From Aeromonas simiae (GTDB lineage Bacteria > Pseudomonadota > Gammaproteobacteria > Enterobacterales > Aeromonadaceae): a DNA stretch of 64,000 nt. A model generated the notes under the pieces. The model was not told where the DNA came from. It was given only the letters and a program-made list of their open reading frames with translations, and ran no database searches. Below are positions 8,559-16,433 of this stretch, one piece after another. The stretch is taken from contig NZ_CDBY01000023.1 of assembly GCF_000820125.1 (NCBI RefSeq), positions 62,001-126,000 on the forward strand, in the 5' to 3' direction. The position numbers and the translations under genes are program-made. How positions within the stretch are numbered: position 1 is the first letter of the stretch; every line of letters starts with the position of its first letter.

Positions 8559-10580
8559 TTAACCCTTTTTCTTTCCCGTGAGCCGACTGCTGAGATCGGC
8601 GGTGATATATGCCGCCTCCTGCAAGAAGGCATCCGGCGCCTCATAGTCAGCCGGCAGCGCATCTAGGGATTTCACCTGCGGCTTACCCATGCGCTTTAAG
8701 CGCTCGTTGGTACGCACCAGGGCCAGCGCATCTTGCTTCTCCTGCTCGGCACGACGCTCTGCCTCATTGAGGGAGACCGACTTTCTGTCTTTCTCCTTCT
8801 TGTATTCAGCAATGTCCTGTTGCAGGTAGGCAAACTCCGGATCGCGCGTGGCGCGGGCCTGATAACGCTCGTCAAGCTGAGGTAGCAGGGACGAGAAGCT
8901 CCCTACCCGCTGATAGCGCGCCGAGGCAATCTTGTCCCACGGCAAGGCATTGGGCTCCTGACTCTCGCCGGTCTCCTCATGGGGAATGGCCGTCGGGAAG
9001 GCGATGTCCGGCACCACCCCCTTGTTCTGGGTACTGCCACCGTCGATGCGGTAGAACTTGGCGATGGTGTACTGGACGTGGCCAAGCGGCTCGTCGTAGA
9101 AGTCATACACCTTGGCGAGACTGCGGTGCTGCTGCACCGTGCCCTTGCCAAACGAGTTCTCACCGATGATGACGGCGCGGCCGTAATCCTGCATGGCTGC
9201 CGCAAAGATCTCGGAAGCCGAGGCGCTGTAGCGATCGATGAGCACGCTCATCGGGCCGCCGTAGTAGACCTGACCATCATCATCGCTGTTGACGGTGATC
9301 CGCCCCATGTGATCGCGGATCTGCACCACGGGGCCGGCATTGATGAACAGGCCGCTCAGGGCGGAGGCCTCGGTCAGGGCACCGCCACCGTTGCTGCGCA
9401 AGTCGACCACCAAGCCGTCAATCTTCTGCTTGTTGAGGGTGGCCAGCTCTTTGATCACATCCTCGTGCAGGTTGACGTAGAAGCTTGGGATCTCGATGAC
9501 CCCGATCTTCTTGCCCTCGGCGCTCAGCACCTTGGACTTGGCGGCCCTGTCTTCCAGACGCACCTTGTCACGGGTCAGCTCGATGACCTCGGTCTTGACC
9601 GTGGCCCCCTTGCCCCGTTGGATCTCAAGGCGCACCTTGCTCCCCTTGGGCCCCTTGATGAGATCGACCACCTCATCGAGGCGCCAGCCGATCACGTCGA
9701 CCACCTTGCCGTCCGCCTGCCCGACCCCGGTGATCTTGTCATCGGGTTTGAGCTGGTTGGACTTGGCAGCCGGGCCACCGGGCACCAGAGAGCGGATAAC
9801 GGTAAAGTCATCCTCGGCCTGCAACACGGCGCCAATCCCCTCCAGCGAGAGATTCATCTCGGAGTTGAACCGGTCGGCATTGCGTGGGGAGAGGTAGCTG
9901 GTGTGCGGCTCGATGGCGCGGGCGAAGGAGTTCATGAAGAGCTGGAACACGTCTTCGCTCTCGGTCTGAGACATGCGCTTGATGGCGTTGTTGTAACGCT
10001 TGGCCAGCAGCTCCTTGATCTCGGGCCACTCCTTACCGGAGAGCTTGAGACTCAAGGCATCGTACTTGACCCGTTGCCGCCACAGCTCGTTGAGCTCGTC
10101 GTTGCTCTTGGGCCAGGGCGACTTGGCGCGGTCGAAGACGTATTCGTCCTTCTGGGTGAAATCAAACGGCGTATCGAGCAGCTTGAGCGCATAGACGTAA
10201 CGCTCGTAGCGACGCTGCTGGCTCAGGTTAAACATGTCATAAGCGGGATCGAGACGACCCCGCTCTAGATCCTTGTTAAATCCGCTGCGGTATTTCTCGA
10301 AGCGTTCGATGTCAGCCGCAAGAAACAGGTTGCGACTGTAATCGAGGCCCTCCAGATACTTGTCAAAGATCTGGCCGGAAAAGGCGGCATCCAGCTGGAA
10401 CTGCTTGTAGTGAGAGCGGGTAAACAGATTGGTGATCCGTTTGCTGGCAGTGGCATGCTGACTCTCCTGGTTGAGAACCGGCAGGTCACTCTCCTTGAGC
10501 ACGGGCTCGACCGCCTGGGCAAACCCGGCCAGGGCCAGGCTACAGGCGATGATGGAATAACGAATGACGCCTTGCTTCAA
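8559..10580 (-). CDS. prc: Carboxy-terminal (tail-specific) protease Prc
   Basis: This is a periplasmic serine protease of family S41 that trims penicillin-binding protein 3 and degrades misfolded or tagged proteins. The 673-residue product begins with a signal peptide (MKQGVIRYSIIACSLALAGF then AQA), has a PDZ domain around residues 240-320, and carries the Ser/Lys dyad in YSASASEIFAAAMQDYGRA and IGENSFGKGTVQ. The start codon appears to be TTG: AAGGAGG lies six bases upstream and no ATG is near. It lies 11 bases downstream of proQ, the same order as in E. coli. Confidence 0.96.
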   Translation of the reverse strand: MKQGVIRYSIIACSLALAGFAQAVEPVLKESDLPVLNQESQHATASKRITNLFTRSHYKQFQLDAAFSGQIFDKYLEGLDYSRNLFLAADIERFEKYRSGFNKDLERGRLDPAYDMFNLSQQRRYERYVYALKLLDTPFDFTQKDEYVFDRAKSPWPKSNDELNELWRQRVKYDALSLKLSGKEWPEIKELLAKRYNNAIKRMSQTESEDVFQLFMNSFARAIEPHTSYLSPRNADRFNSEMNLSLEGIGAVLQAEDDFTVIRSLVPGGPAAKSNQLKPDDKITGVGQADGKVVDVIGWRLDEVVDLIKGPKGSKVRLEIQRGKGATVKTEVIELTRDKVRLEDRAAKSKVLSAEGKKIGVIEIPSFYVNLHEDVIKELATLNKQKIDGLVVDLRSNGGGALTEASALSGLFINAGPVVQIRDHMGRITVNSDDDGQVYYGGPMSVLIDRYSASASEIFAAAMQDYGRAVIIGENSFGKGTVQQHRSLAKVYDFYDEPLGHVQYTIAKFYRIDGGSTQNKGVVPDIAFPTAIPHEETGESQEPNALPWDKIASARYQRVGSFSSLLPQLDERYQARATRDPEFAYLQQDIAEYKKEKDRKSVSLNEAERRAEQEKQDALALVRTNERLKRMGKPQVKSLDALPADYEAPDAFLQEAAYITADLSSRLTGKKKG

Positions 10581-10591
10581 AAAATGCCTCC

Positions 10592-11230
10592 TTAGAGGAC
10601 CAGGTGTTCAAATTTGACACGCAGCATCATGCCGGTCTGCAGCTGAACTTGCACGTCATCCTTGGTGATCTCCTTGATGGTGGCGGCCATCGGAGATTTA
10701 CCCAGTACCACCTTGACCCCCTGCTCGAGCTTGAGCTCGCCAGCGTTCACCGGGGTCAGCACCGGAGCGGCCACCTTGCGCGGCTGCGGACGACGGGGCT
10801 TCTTGGGCTTATCGGATTTGTCAGCCTTGTCAGCCTTGTCAGCCTTGTCAGCGTTATCGGCCTTGCCGGCGGCGGCATTGGAGGCCCGACGGCTGGCAAA
10901 GACACGATCCTTGCTCTCCTTCAGTGCCTGCTTGGCATGCTCGATGTGCTCTTCGGTCAGCAGCTCACCGGGGTTGCCGTCGAGATCGACACGGGCCATA
11001 CCGGCCTTGAGGCCATGCAGATAACGCCAGCTGGAGGTGTATTGACGCAGGGCTGAGCGCAGCAGGGTCTTGGATACCTTGGGATCGTCGGTCAGACGTT
11101 CGGCCAGATCCTGGAAGATGCCGATCTTGAGCGGCTTGGCTTCCCCTTCGGCGATGAAGCAGGCGGGGAACTTCTCCACCAGATAGGCAATGACCTCTTT
11201 ACTGTTCTTCAGCTTTTCAGTGTTTTCCAT
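10592..11230 (-). CDS. proQ: RNA chaperone ProQ
   Basis: This is a FinO-domain RNA-binding protein that stabilises sRNAs and mRNA 3' ends and affects ProP osmoregulation. Residues 1-120 form the ProQ/FinO domain ([39 protein letters not shown]). A basic linker follows and contains a run of Ala-Asp-Lys repeats encoded by a 9-bp tandem repeat. The C-terminal 50 residues form the Tudor-like domain ending in RVKFEHLVL. It is probably co-transcribed with prc. Confidence 0.96.
   Translation of the reverse strand: MENTEKLKNSKEVIAYLVEKFPACFIAEGEAKPLKIGIFQDLAERLTDDPKVSKTLLRSALRQYTSSWRYLHGLKAGMARVDLDGNPGELLTEEHIEHAKQALKESKDRVFASRRASNAAAGKADNADKADKADKADKSDKPKKPRRPQPRKVAAPVLTPVNAGELKLEQGVKVVLGKSPMAATIKEITKDDVQVQLQTGMMLRVKFEHLVL
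10812..10865 (-). repeat. 9-bp tandem repeat in the ProQ linker
   Basis: The plus-strand unit TCAGCCTTG occurs three times exactly (10821-10847), flanked by near copies, six units in total. In proQ it encodes (Ala-Asp-Lys)n. Being in multiples of three bases, changes in copy number would keep the frame. Confidence 0.9.
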
Positions 11231-11316
11231 GTATAACCTTGGCTTAAAAATGACCGGGCTCAGCCCTGTACGACAAAGGCCCCATTATAAAGAGCTTGGG
11301 CCGGTTTGCGAACTTC

Positions 11317-11787
11317 TCATGCGATGGATGACCAACCGCGTTCCAACATGGCCACGATTCCCTCGAGTCCAGCCGCATCATTTGCATCGAAACGGCTAAA
11401 AAGTGGGCTATCGATATCCAGCACCGCCACCACTCGACCCTGATGACGAACCGGAATGACCACCTCCGAATTGCTGGCCGCATCGCAGGCGATATGACCG
11501 GCAAACTGGTGCACGTCTGCGACCAGTTGGGTCGCGTTCTCGGCGGCTGCCGTCCCGCACACCCCACGACCGACCGGAATGCGGATGCAGGCCGGTTTGC
11601 CCTGAAACGGACCGAGCACCAAGGTGTCGCCGCGCAGGATATAAAATCCGACCCAGTTAATCCCTTCCAGCTCAAGATTGAGCAGGGCGCTGAGGTTCGC
11701 CATGTTGGCTATCGCATCCGGCTCCCCCTCGATCAGGGCGCTGACCTGCTGTTGCAGGCGCAGATAAAAGGCGTTCTTGTCACTCAT
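11317..11787 (-). CDS. msrC: Free methionine-(R)-sulfoxide reductase
   Basis: This GAF-fold enzyme (156 residues) reduces free methionine-(R)-sulfoxide in the cytoplasm. The three cysteines fall at 67, 77 and 101 (GKPACIR, GRGVCGT, HIACDAAS), with exactly the spacing of Cys84, Cys94 and Cys118 in the E. coli enzyme. Other signatures are WVGFYI and SEVVIPV. It lies upstream of proQ on the same strand, as yebR does in E. coli. Confidence 0.93.
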   Translation of the reverse strand: MSDKNAFYLRLQQQVSALIEGEPDAIANMANLSALLNLELEGINWVGFYILRGDTLVLGPFQGKPACIRIPVGRGVCGTAAAENATQLVADVHQFAGHIACDAASNSEVVIPVRHQGRVVAVLDIDSPLFSRFDANDAAGLEGIVAMLERGWSSIA

Positions 11788-11864
11788 GTGGTTAAAGTCG
11801 TGAGGTGAAATGGATGCACGTTAACTGTCGCAGAAAAAATTTCAAATGATTTTTCATGGTCTTG

Positions 11865-12311
11865 TCATTGTTCAGCGACCAAAAAAGGGATCATCAGGGG
11901 GGAATGGCCCGGTAATTCGACCACGATCTGCCACACCATACCGGCATGCGTACAGGCGCCCACCATCCCCTCTGCGACCCAATCCCCCCCTTCTTGCCGC
12001 AGCTGCAATGGGATGCGTCCCATGAACATGCTGCGCCCCTCTATATAGGCGTTTGTCGGGGCGATGGCCGGCGCATGCAGGCGCAGCAGAAAAGGAGACT
12101 CGGGCCGGATCGGTTGCTCGCTGCTGCTCACCAGCACAGCGCTATCGCCCAATGGCAGGCGACACGCCCCCTGTGACAGATCGCAACGCGTGGCATCATG
12201 TACCTGCGTCGTCAGCGGCGGGGTGAGCGTGCGATACACCACCAGTCCCAGCAAAAGTGCCAACATGATCACAATTTGTAACAATTTACGTTTGGTAAGT
12301 TTGCCCTGCAT
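11865..12311 (-). CDS. Uncharacterised membrane-anchored protein
   Basis: I do not recognise this 148-residue protein. One N-terminal transmembrane segment (about residues 10-27, LLQIVIMLALLLGLVVY) follows a basic start, so it is probably a type II anchored protein with a periplasmic domain. That domain has Cys43 and Cys49 within RCDLSQGACRLPLGDS and a third in GACTHAGMVW, and looks beta-rich. A weak ribosome site (GGAAATGAG) precedes the ATG. It is divergent from ccoN; a link with cytochrome oxidase or copper handling is possible from position only. Confidence 0.75.
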   Translation of the reverse strand: MQGKLTKRKLLQIVIMLALLLGLVVYRTLTPPLTTQVHDATRCDLSQGACRLPLGDSAVLVSSSEQPIRPESPFLLRLHAPAIAPTNAYIEGRSMFMGRIPLQLRQEGGDWVAEGMVGACTHAGMVWQIVVELPGHSPLMIPFLVAEQ

Positions 12312-12601
12312 CTCATTTCCACATTGAAAAAACCGGCAAAACAGGCCATTGCCCCCTCAATCCACGAACGGATGAAAGCCAGTAACGACGCCGCTCTGAG
12401 CCAAATATATCACTGTTTATACTGTTATTTTACCCACTGCTTCAGTATCATCAGCAGCGAGTTTTCATTTCCCTCTCTTTTGCTTTTCGTTTCATTAACA
12501 ATGAGCACCAGATCGGGTAATGACGTCACGTTGACCCAGTTGCTAGCGGTTCCACCCGAACCACAGTTTGAGAACAACAGCATCGGAAGCGGAATATAAC
12601 G

Positions 12602-14026
12602 ATGAGCCATACGACAACCCATCCCGAGTACAACTACACCGTTGTCCGCCAATTCACCGTGATGACCATCATCTGGGGGATTGTCGGCATGTCGGTGGGC
12701 GTACTGATCGCGGCCCAGCTGATCTGGCCTGCCCTCAACTTCGACACTCCCTGGCTGACCTACAGCCGTCTGCGCCCGCTGCACACCAACGCCGTCATCT
12801 TCGCCTTCGGCTGTAGCGCCCTGATCGCCACCTCCTTTTATGTGGCACAGCGCACCTGCCAGACCCGGCTGTTTGGCGGGCCACTGGCGGCGTTCGTCTT
12901 CTGGGGCTGGCAGGCCATCATCCTCTCGGCCATCATCACCCTGCCACAGGGCTATACCAGCTCAAAAGAGTATGCCGAGCTGGAGTGGCCCATCGATCTG
13001 GCCATCACTGTGGTCTGGGTCGCCTACGCCATCGTCTTCTTCGGCACCCTGATAAAGCGCACCACCTCCCACATCTATGTGGCGAACTGGTTCTTCGGCG
13101 CCTTCATCATCACGGTGGCCGTGCTGCACATTGTCAACAACATGGAGGTTCCCCTCAGCCCCATGAAGTCCTACTCCCTCTACTCGGGGGCCATGGATGC
13201 CATGGTGCAGTGGTGGTATGGCCACAATGCGGTGGGCTTTCTGCTGACCGCAGGCTTCCTCGGCATGATGTACTACTTCGTGCCCAAACAGGCCGGGCGA
13301 CCGGTCTACTCTTACCGCCTCTCCATCGTGCACTTCTGGGCGCTCATCTCCCTCTATATCTGGGCCGGCCCGCACCACCTGCACTATACCGCCCTGCCCG
13401 ACTGGGCCCAATCACTCGGCATGGTGATGTCGCTCATCCTGTTCGTCCCCTCCTGGGGCGGCATGATCAACGGCATCATGACCCTGTCGGGAGCCTGGCA
13501 CAAACTGCGCTATGACCCGATCCTGCGCTTTCTGATCGTCTCCCTCTCCTTCTACGGCATGTCGACCTTCGAAGGGCCCATGATGGCGATCAAGACGGTC
13601 AACGCCCTCTCCCACTACACCGACTGGACCATAGGTCACGTCCACTCCGGCGCGCTCGGCTGGGTTGCCATGGTCTCTATCGGCTCGGTCTATCACCTGA
13701 TCCCGAACCTGTTCGGCCAGAGCCGCATGTACAGCGTGCGCCTCATCAACGTCCACTTCTGGCTGGCCACCGTCGGCACCGTGCTCTACATCGTTGCCAT
13801 GTGGATCTCCGGCGTGATGCAGGGGCTGATGTGGCGCGCCGTCAACGAGGATGGCACCCTCACCTACAGCTTCGTGGAAGCCTTGCAGGCCTCCTACCCC
13901 TTCTACTTCGTGCGCTTCCTGGGTGGCTGCTTCTTCCTGGCCGGCATGCTGCTGATGGCCTACAACGCCTATCGCACCATCACCGCCCCCAAAGGCTCGC
14001 TCGAGCCCATCGCCCAGCCGGCCTGA
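12602..14026 (+). CDS. ccoN: Cytochrome c oxidase cbb3-type, subunit I
   Basis: This is the catalytic haem-copper subunit of the high-affinity cbb3 terminal oxidase in the inner membrane (474 residues). About twelve hydrophobic segments are visible, with conserved histidines in [37 protein letters not shown] and [14 protein letters not shown], which include the haem b and CuB/haem b3 ligands. It heads the ccoNOQP operon; ccoO follows 16 bases later. I looked for a clean FNR box in the 290 bases upstream and did not find one. Confidence 0.97.
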   Translation: MSHTTTHPEYNYTVVRQFTVMTIIWGIVGMSVGVLIAAQLIWPALNFDTPWLTYSRLRPLHTNAVIFAFGCSALIATSFYVAQRTCQTRLFGGPLAAFVFWGWQAIILSAIITLPQGYTSSKEYAELEWPIDLAITVVWVAYAIVFFGTLIKRTTSHIYVANWFFGAFIITVAVLHIVNNMEVPLSPMKSYSLYSGAMDAMVQWWYGHNAVGFLLTAGFLGMMYYFVPKQAGRPVYSYRLSIVHFWALISLYIWAGPHHLHYTALPDWAQSLGMVMSLILFVPSWGGMINGIMTLSGAWHKLRYDPILRFLIVSLSFYGMSTFEGPMMAIKTVNALSHYTDWTIGHVHSGALGWVAMVSIGSVYHLIPNLFGQSRMYSVRLINVHFWLATVGTVLYIVAMWISGVMQGLMWRAVNEDGTLTYSFVEALQASYPFYFVRFLGGCFFLAGMLLMAYNAYRTITAPKGSLEPIAQPA

Positions 14027-14042
14027 CTGATGAGGTAATGTC

Positions 14043-14657
14043 ATGAGCAACAACAACCGCCACGAGATATTTGAAAAGAGCGTGCCGATGCTGGCGCTGG
14101 GGATCGTCTTCGCCATCAGCCTGGGCGGCCTGGTCGAGATCACCCCGCTGTTTTTCCAAAAGCAGACCACCGAGCCGGTCGAGGGGCTCAAACCCTACAC
14201 CGCGTTGCAGATGGAGGGGCGCGACATCTATATCCGCGAGGGGTGCAGCGTCTGTCACAGCCAGATGATCCGCCCGTTCCGCGCCGAAACCGAGCGCTAC
14301 GGCCACTACTCGGTCGCCGGCGAAAGCGTCTGGGAGCACCCCTTCCTGTGGGGCTCCAAGCGCACCGGCCCCGATCTGGCCCGGGTCGGCGGCCGCTATT
14401 CCGATGACTGGCACCGCGCCCACCTGCGCGATCCGCGCTCGGTCGTGCCCGAGTCCAACATGCCCGCCTTCCCCTGGCTGGAGCAGAACATGCTAGATGG
14501 CAAGCTGACCGGCAAGAAGCTGGCCCTGTTTCGCGATCACTTCGGCGTGCCCTACAGCGACGAGCAGATCCAAGGGGCTGGCGAGGCGGTCAAGGGCAAG
14601 AGCGAGATGGACGCCCTGATCGCTTATTTGCAGTCCATCGGCACGGCCCTCAAGTAA
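14043..14657 (+). CDS. ccoO: Cytochrome c oxidase cbb3-type, subunit II (monohaem)
   Basis: This is a membrane-anchored monohaem c-type cytochrome that passes electrons to CcoN (204 residues). One N-terminal transmembrane helix ([18 protein letters not shown]) is followed by a single haem-binding motif CSVCH in [24 protein letters not shown] and [16 protein letters not shown] are CcoO family signatures. It lies in the middle of the ccoNOQP operon. Confidence 0.97.
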   Translation: MSNNNRHEIFEKSVPMLALGIVFAISLGGLVEITPLFFQKQTTEPVEGLKPYTALQMEGRDIYIREGCSVCHSQMIRPFRAETERYGHYSVAGESVWEHPFLWGSKRTGPDLARVGGRYSDDWHRAHLRDPRSVVPESNMPAFPWLEQNMLDGKLTGKKLALFRDHFGVPYSDEQIQGAGEAVKGKSEMDALIAYLQSIGTALK

Positions 14658-14669
14658 GGAGCAAGGGAT

Positions 14670-14852
14670 ATGGATTACGGCACTTTCCGCGGCCTCTACA
14701 CCCTGCTGCTGATCATCCTCATGGTCGGCATCATCCTCTGGGCTTTCAGCAAACGCCGCAAGGCGAGCTTCGATGAGGCCGCCAACCTGATCTTCGCCGA
14801 CGAAGAGCCGACCCGCGATGGGAATAAGAACGCAGGAGCGAAACCAGAATGA
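14670..14852 (+). CDS. ccoQ: Cytochrome c oxidase cbb3-type, subunit IV (CcoQ)
   Basis: This 60-residue single-helix protein (TLLLIILMVGIILWAFSKRRK) has a charged cytoplasmic tail (FDEAANLIFADEE), typical of CcoQ, which stabilises the oxidase complex. The ribosome site AAGGAGCAAGGG precedes the ATG. Its end overlaps the ccoP start by four bases (ATGA). Confidence 0.93.
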   Translation: MDYGTFRGLYTLLLIILMVGIILWAFSKRRKASFDEAANLIFADEEPTRDGNKNAGAKPE

Positions 14853-15820
14853 GCACTCTGTTGAGTATTTTTGTCACCGTGATCACCCTCGGTACCATAC
14901 TGGGCTGCTTCGCCCTGCTGTGGTGGTGCCTCAAGGACAAGATGGGGGTCGAAGAGGGTAAGCCGATGGGCCACACCTTCGACGGCATCGCCGAGATCAA
15001 CAATCCGCTGCCGAAGTGGTGGAGCTATCTGTTCATCATTCTCATCGTGGTCAGCCTCATTTATCTCATCGCCTACCCCGGCCTTGGCAACTTCAAGGGG
15101 CTGCTCGGCTGGCAGAGCTCCAATCAGGACGTGCGCTCCTTAAGCGACTCCAAGGCGGCCACCGCCGCCGCCCGCGAGCAGGGGCTGGCCGTGCAGTATG
15201 ATCGCGAGCAGGCCAAGGCCGACGCCCTCTACGGCGCCAAGTTCCGCGAGCTGACCTACGAAGCCGACGGCAAGACCTACAAGGCCATCAAGCAGATAGC
15301 TAACGATCCGAACGCTCTCAAGGTGGGCCAGCGCCTATTCTTGCAAAACTGCGCCCAGTGCCACGGCTCCGATGCCCGTGGCGGCAAGGGCTTCCCCAAC
15401 CTGACCGACGGCGAGTGGCTGTGGGGCGGTCAGCCTGAGCAGATCAAGACCACCATCATGAACGGCCGTCAGGGGATCATGGCCCCCTGGGGTGACGTGC
15501 TCGGCAAAGACGGGGTGAAGGAGGCGGCGGCCTATGTGCTGAGCCTCTCCGGGCGCACCGTCAACCCCATCCAGGCCAAGAAGGGCGAGGCGCGTTTTGC
15601 CACCATCTGCGCCGCCTGCCATGGCCCGGATGGCAAGGGCAACCCTATGCTGGGGGCCCCGGATCTGACCAACAACAGCTGGCTCTATGGCAGCTCGCGG
15701 CAGACGGTCGAGGAGACCATCACCTATGGTCGCCACGGCGTGATGCCGGCTTGGCACGAGGTGCTGGGCGAAGACAAGGTGCACCTGCTCGCCTCTTACG
15801 TCTACAGCCTCTCCCACTAG
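14849..15820 (+). CDS. ccoP: Cytochrome c oxidase cbb3-type, subunit III (dihaem)
   Basis: This is a dihaem c-type cytochrome, the electron entry point of the cbb3 oxidase (323 residues). Two N-terminal transmembrane helices (about residues 7-28 and 57-76) are separated by the GHTFDGIAEINNPLPKWW signature of CcoP. The two haem motifs are CAQCH and CAACH, each with a downstream Met ligand region (NGRQGIMAPWG, YGRHGVMPAWH). Translation is probably coupled to ccoQ through ATGA, and a terminator follows. Confidence 0.97.
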   Translation: MSTLLSIFVTVITLGTILGCFALLWWCLKDKMGVEEGKPMGHTFDGIAEINNPLPKWWSYLFIILIVVSLIYLIAYPGLGNFKGLLGWQSSNQDVRSLSDSKAATAAAREQGLAVQYDREQAKADALYGAKFRELTYEADGKTYKAIKQIANDPNALKVGQRLFLQNCAQCHGSDARGGKGFPNLTDGEWLWGGQPEQIKTTIMNGRQGIMAPWGDVLGKDGVKEAAAYVLSLSGRTVNPIQAKKGEARFATICAACHGPDGKGNPMLGAPDLTNNSWLYGSSRQTVEETITYGRHGVMPAWHEVLGEDKVHLLASYVYSLSH

Positions 15821-15853
15821 CATAAAAGCGTGACTCTGCCGCGACTTATCGGC

Positions 15854-15881
15854 AAAAGGCCTCGACTCGTCGGGGCTTTTT
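15854..15881 (+). terminator. Terminator after ccoNOQP
   Basis: GCCTCGAC and GTCGGGGC form an 8-bp stem (one G-U pair) followed by TTTTT. It separates the structural operon from the assembly genes. Confidence 0.85.
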
Positions 15882-15902
15882 GTTATCTTGGGGAGGCCAT
15901 TT

Positions 15903-15919
15903 TTAACCGGCGCGGTTAA
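15903..15919. promoter_or_regulatory. Perfect inverted repeat upstream of ccoH
   Basis: TTAACCG-GCG-CGGTTAA has two perfect 7-bp arms and lies 25 bp before the ccoH start. It does not resemble an FNR box. It could be an operator for an unidentified regulator of the assembly genes. Confidence 0.4.
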
Positions 15920-15943
15920 TCATTCGTTTCACGGTAGTTGCTC

Positions 15944-16432
15944 ATGCCCCAACCCTGGTATCGCCAATTCTGGCCCTGGTTTCTCATCTTCCTGCCCCTG
16001 TGCGCCGTGGTGGCCAGCATCTACACCGCCATCATCGCCGGTCGCGACGGGGTCAACCTGGTGGCCGAGGACTATTACAAGCAGGGCAAGGAGATCAACC
16101 AGGATCTCAGCAAGTTTGACAGGGCCGAGGCGCTCGGCATCACCATGGTGCTGGCCGTCGACGGCCGCGAGATCACCTTGCGCAAGCTGACGGGTGCCAT
16201 CCCCCCCCATCAGGCCCTGCGTCTCTCTCTTTTTCACCCCACCCTGCCGGGGCGCGATAGCACTCATCTGCTGACGGCCGACGGCAGCGGCACCTATCGC
16301 CTGAATCTGGACGCTCCCCTGAGCGGCAAGTGGCAGGTGCGCATCGACGCCTTCGACAGCGAGTGGCGCTTGCAGGAGACAGTCCGCCTGCCCCTGGCGA
16401 ACGGCCACATTCTCGATCCCAAGGGGCGCTGA
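15944..16432 (+). CDS. ccoH: cbb3 oxidase assembly protein CcoH/FixH
   Basis: This FixH-family protein of the inner membrane is needed for cbb3 assembly (162 residues from the ATG). It has one N-terminal transmembrane helix (WFLIFLPLCAVVASIYTAI) followed by the signature NLVAEDYYKQGKEINQDL. A TTG six bases upstream is in frame, but the ATG (MPQPWYRQ) fits family members better. It is followed one base later by ccoI. Confidence 0.9.
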   Translation: MPQPWYRQFWPWFLIFLPLCAVVASIYTAIIAGRDGVNLVAEDYYKQGKEINQDLSKFDRAEALGITMVLAVDGREITLRKLTGAIPPHQALRLSLFHPTLPGRDSTHLLTADGSGTYRLNLDAPLSGKWQVRIDAFDSEWRLQETVRLPLANGHILDPKGR

Positions 16433-16433
16433 G

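Noticed and set aside
12312-12601. FNR box ahead of ccoN
   Set aside because: Only poor matches were seen (for example TTCATTAACAATGA at about 12490-12503); none reaches two good half-sites.
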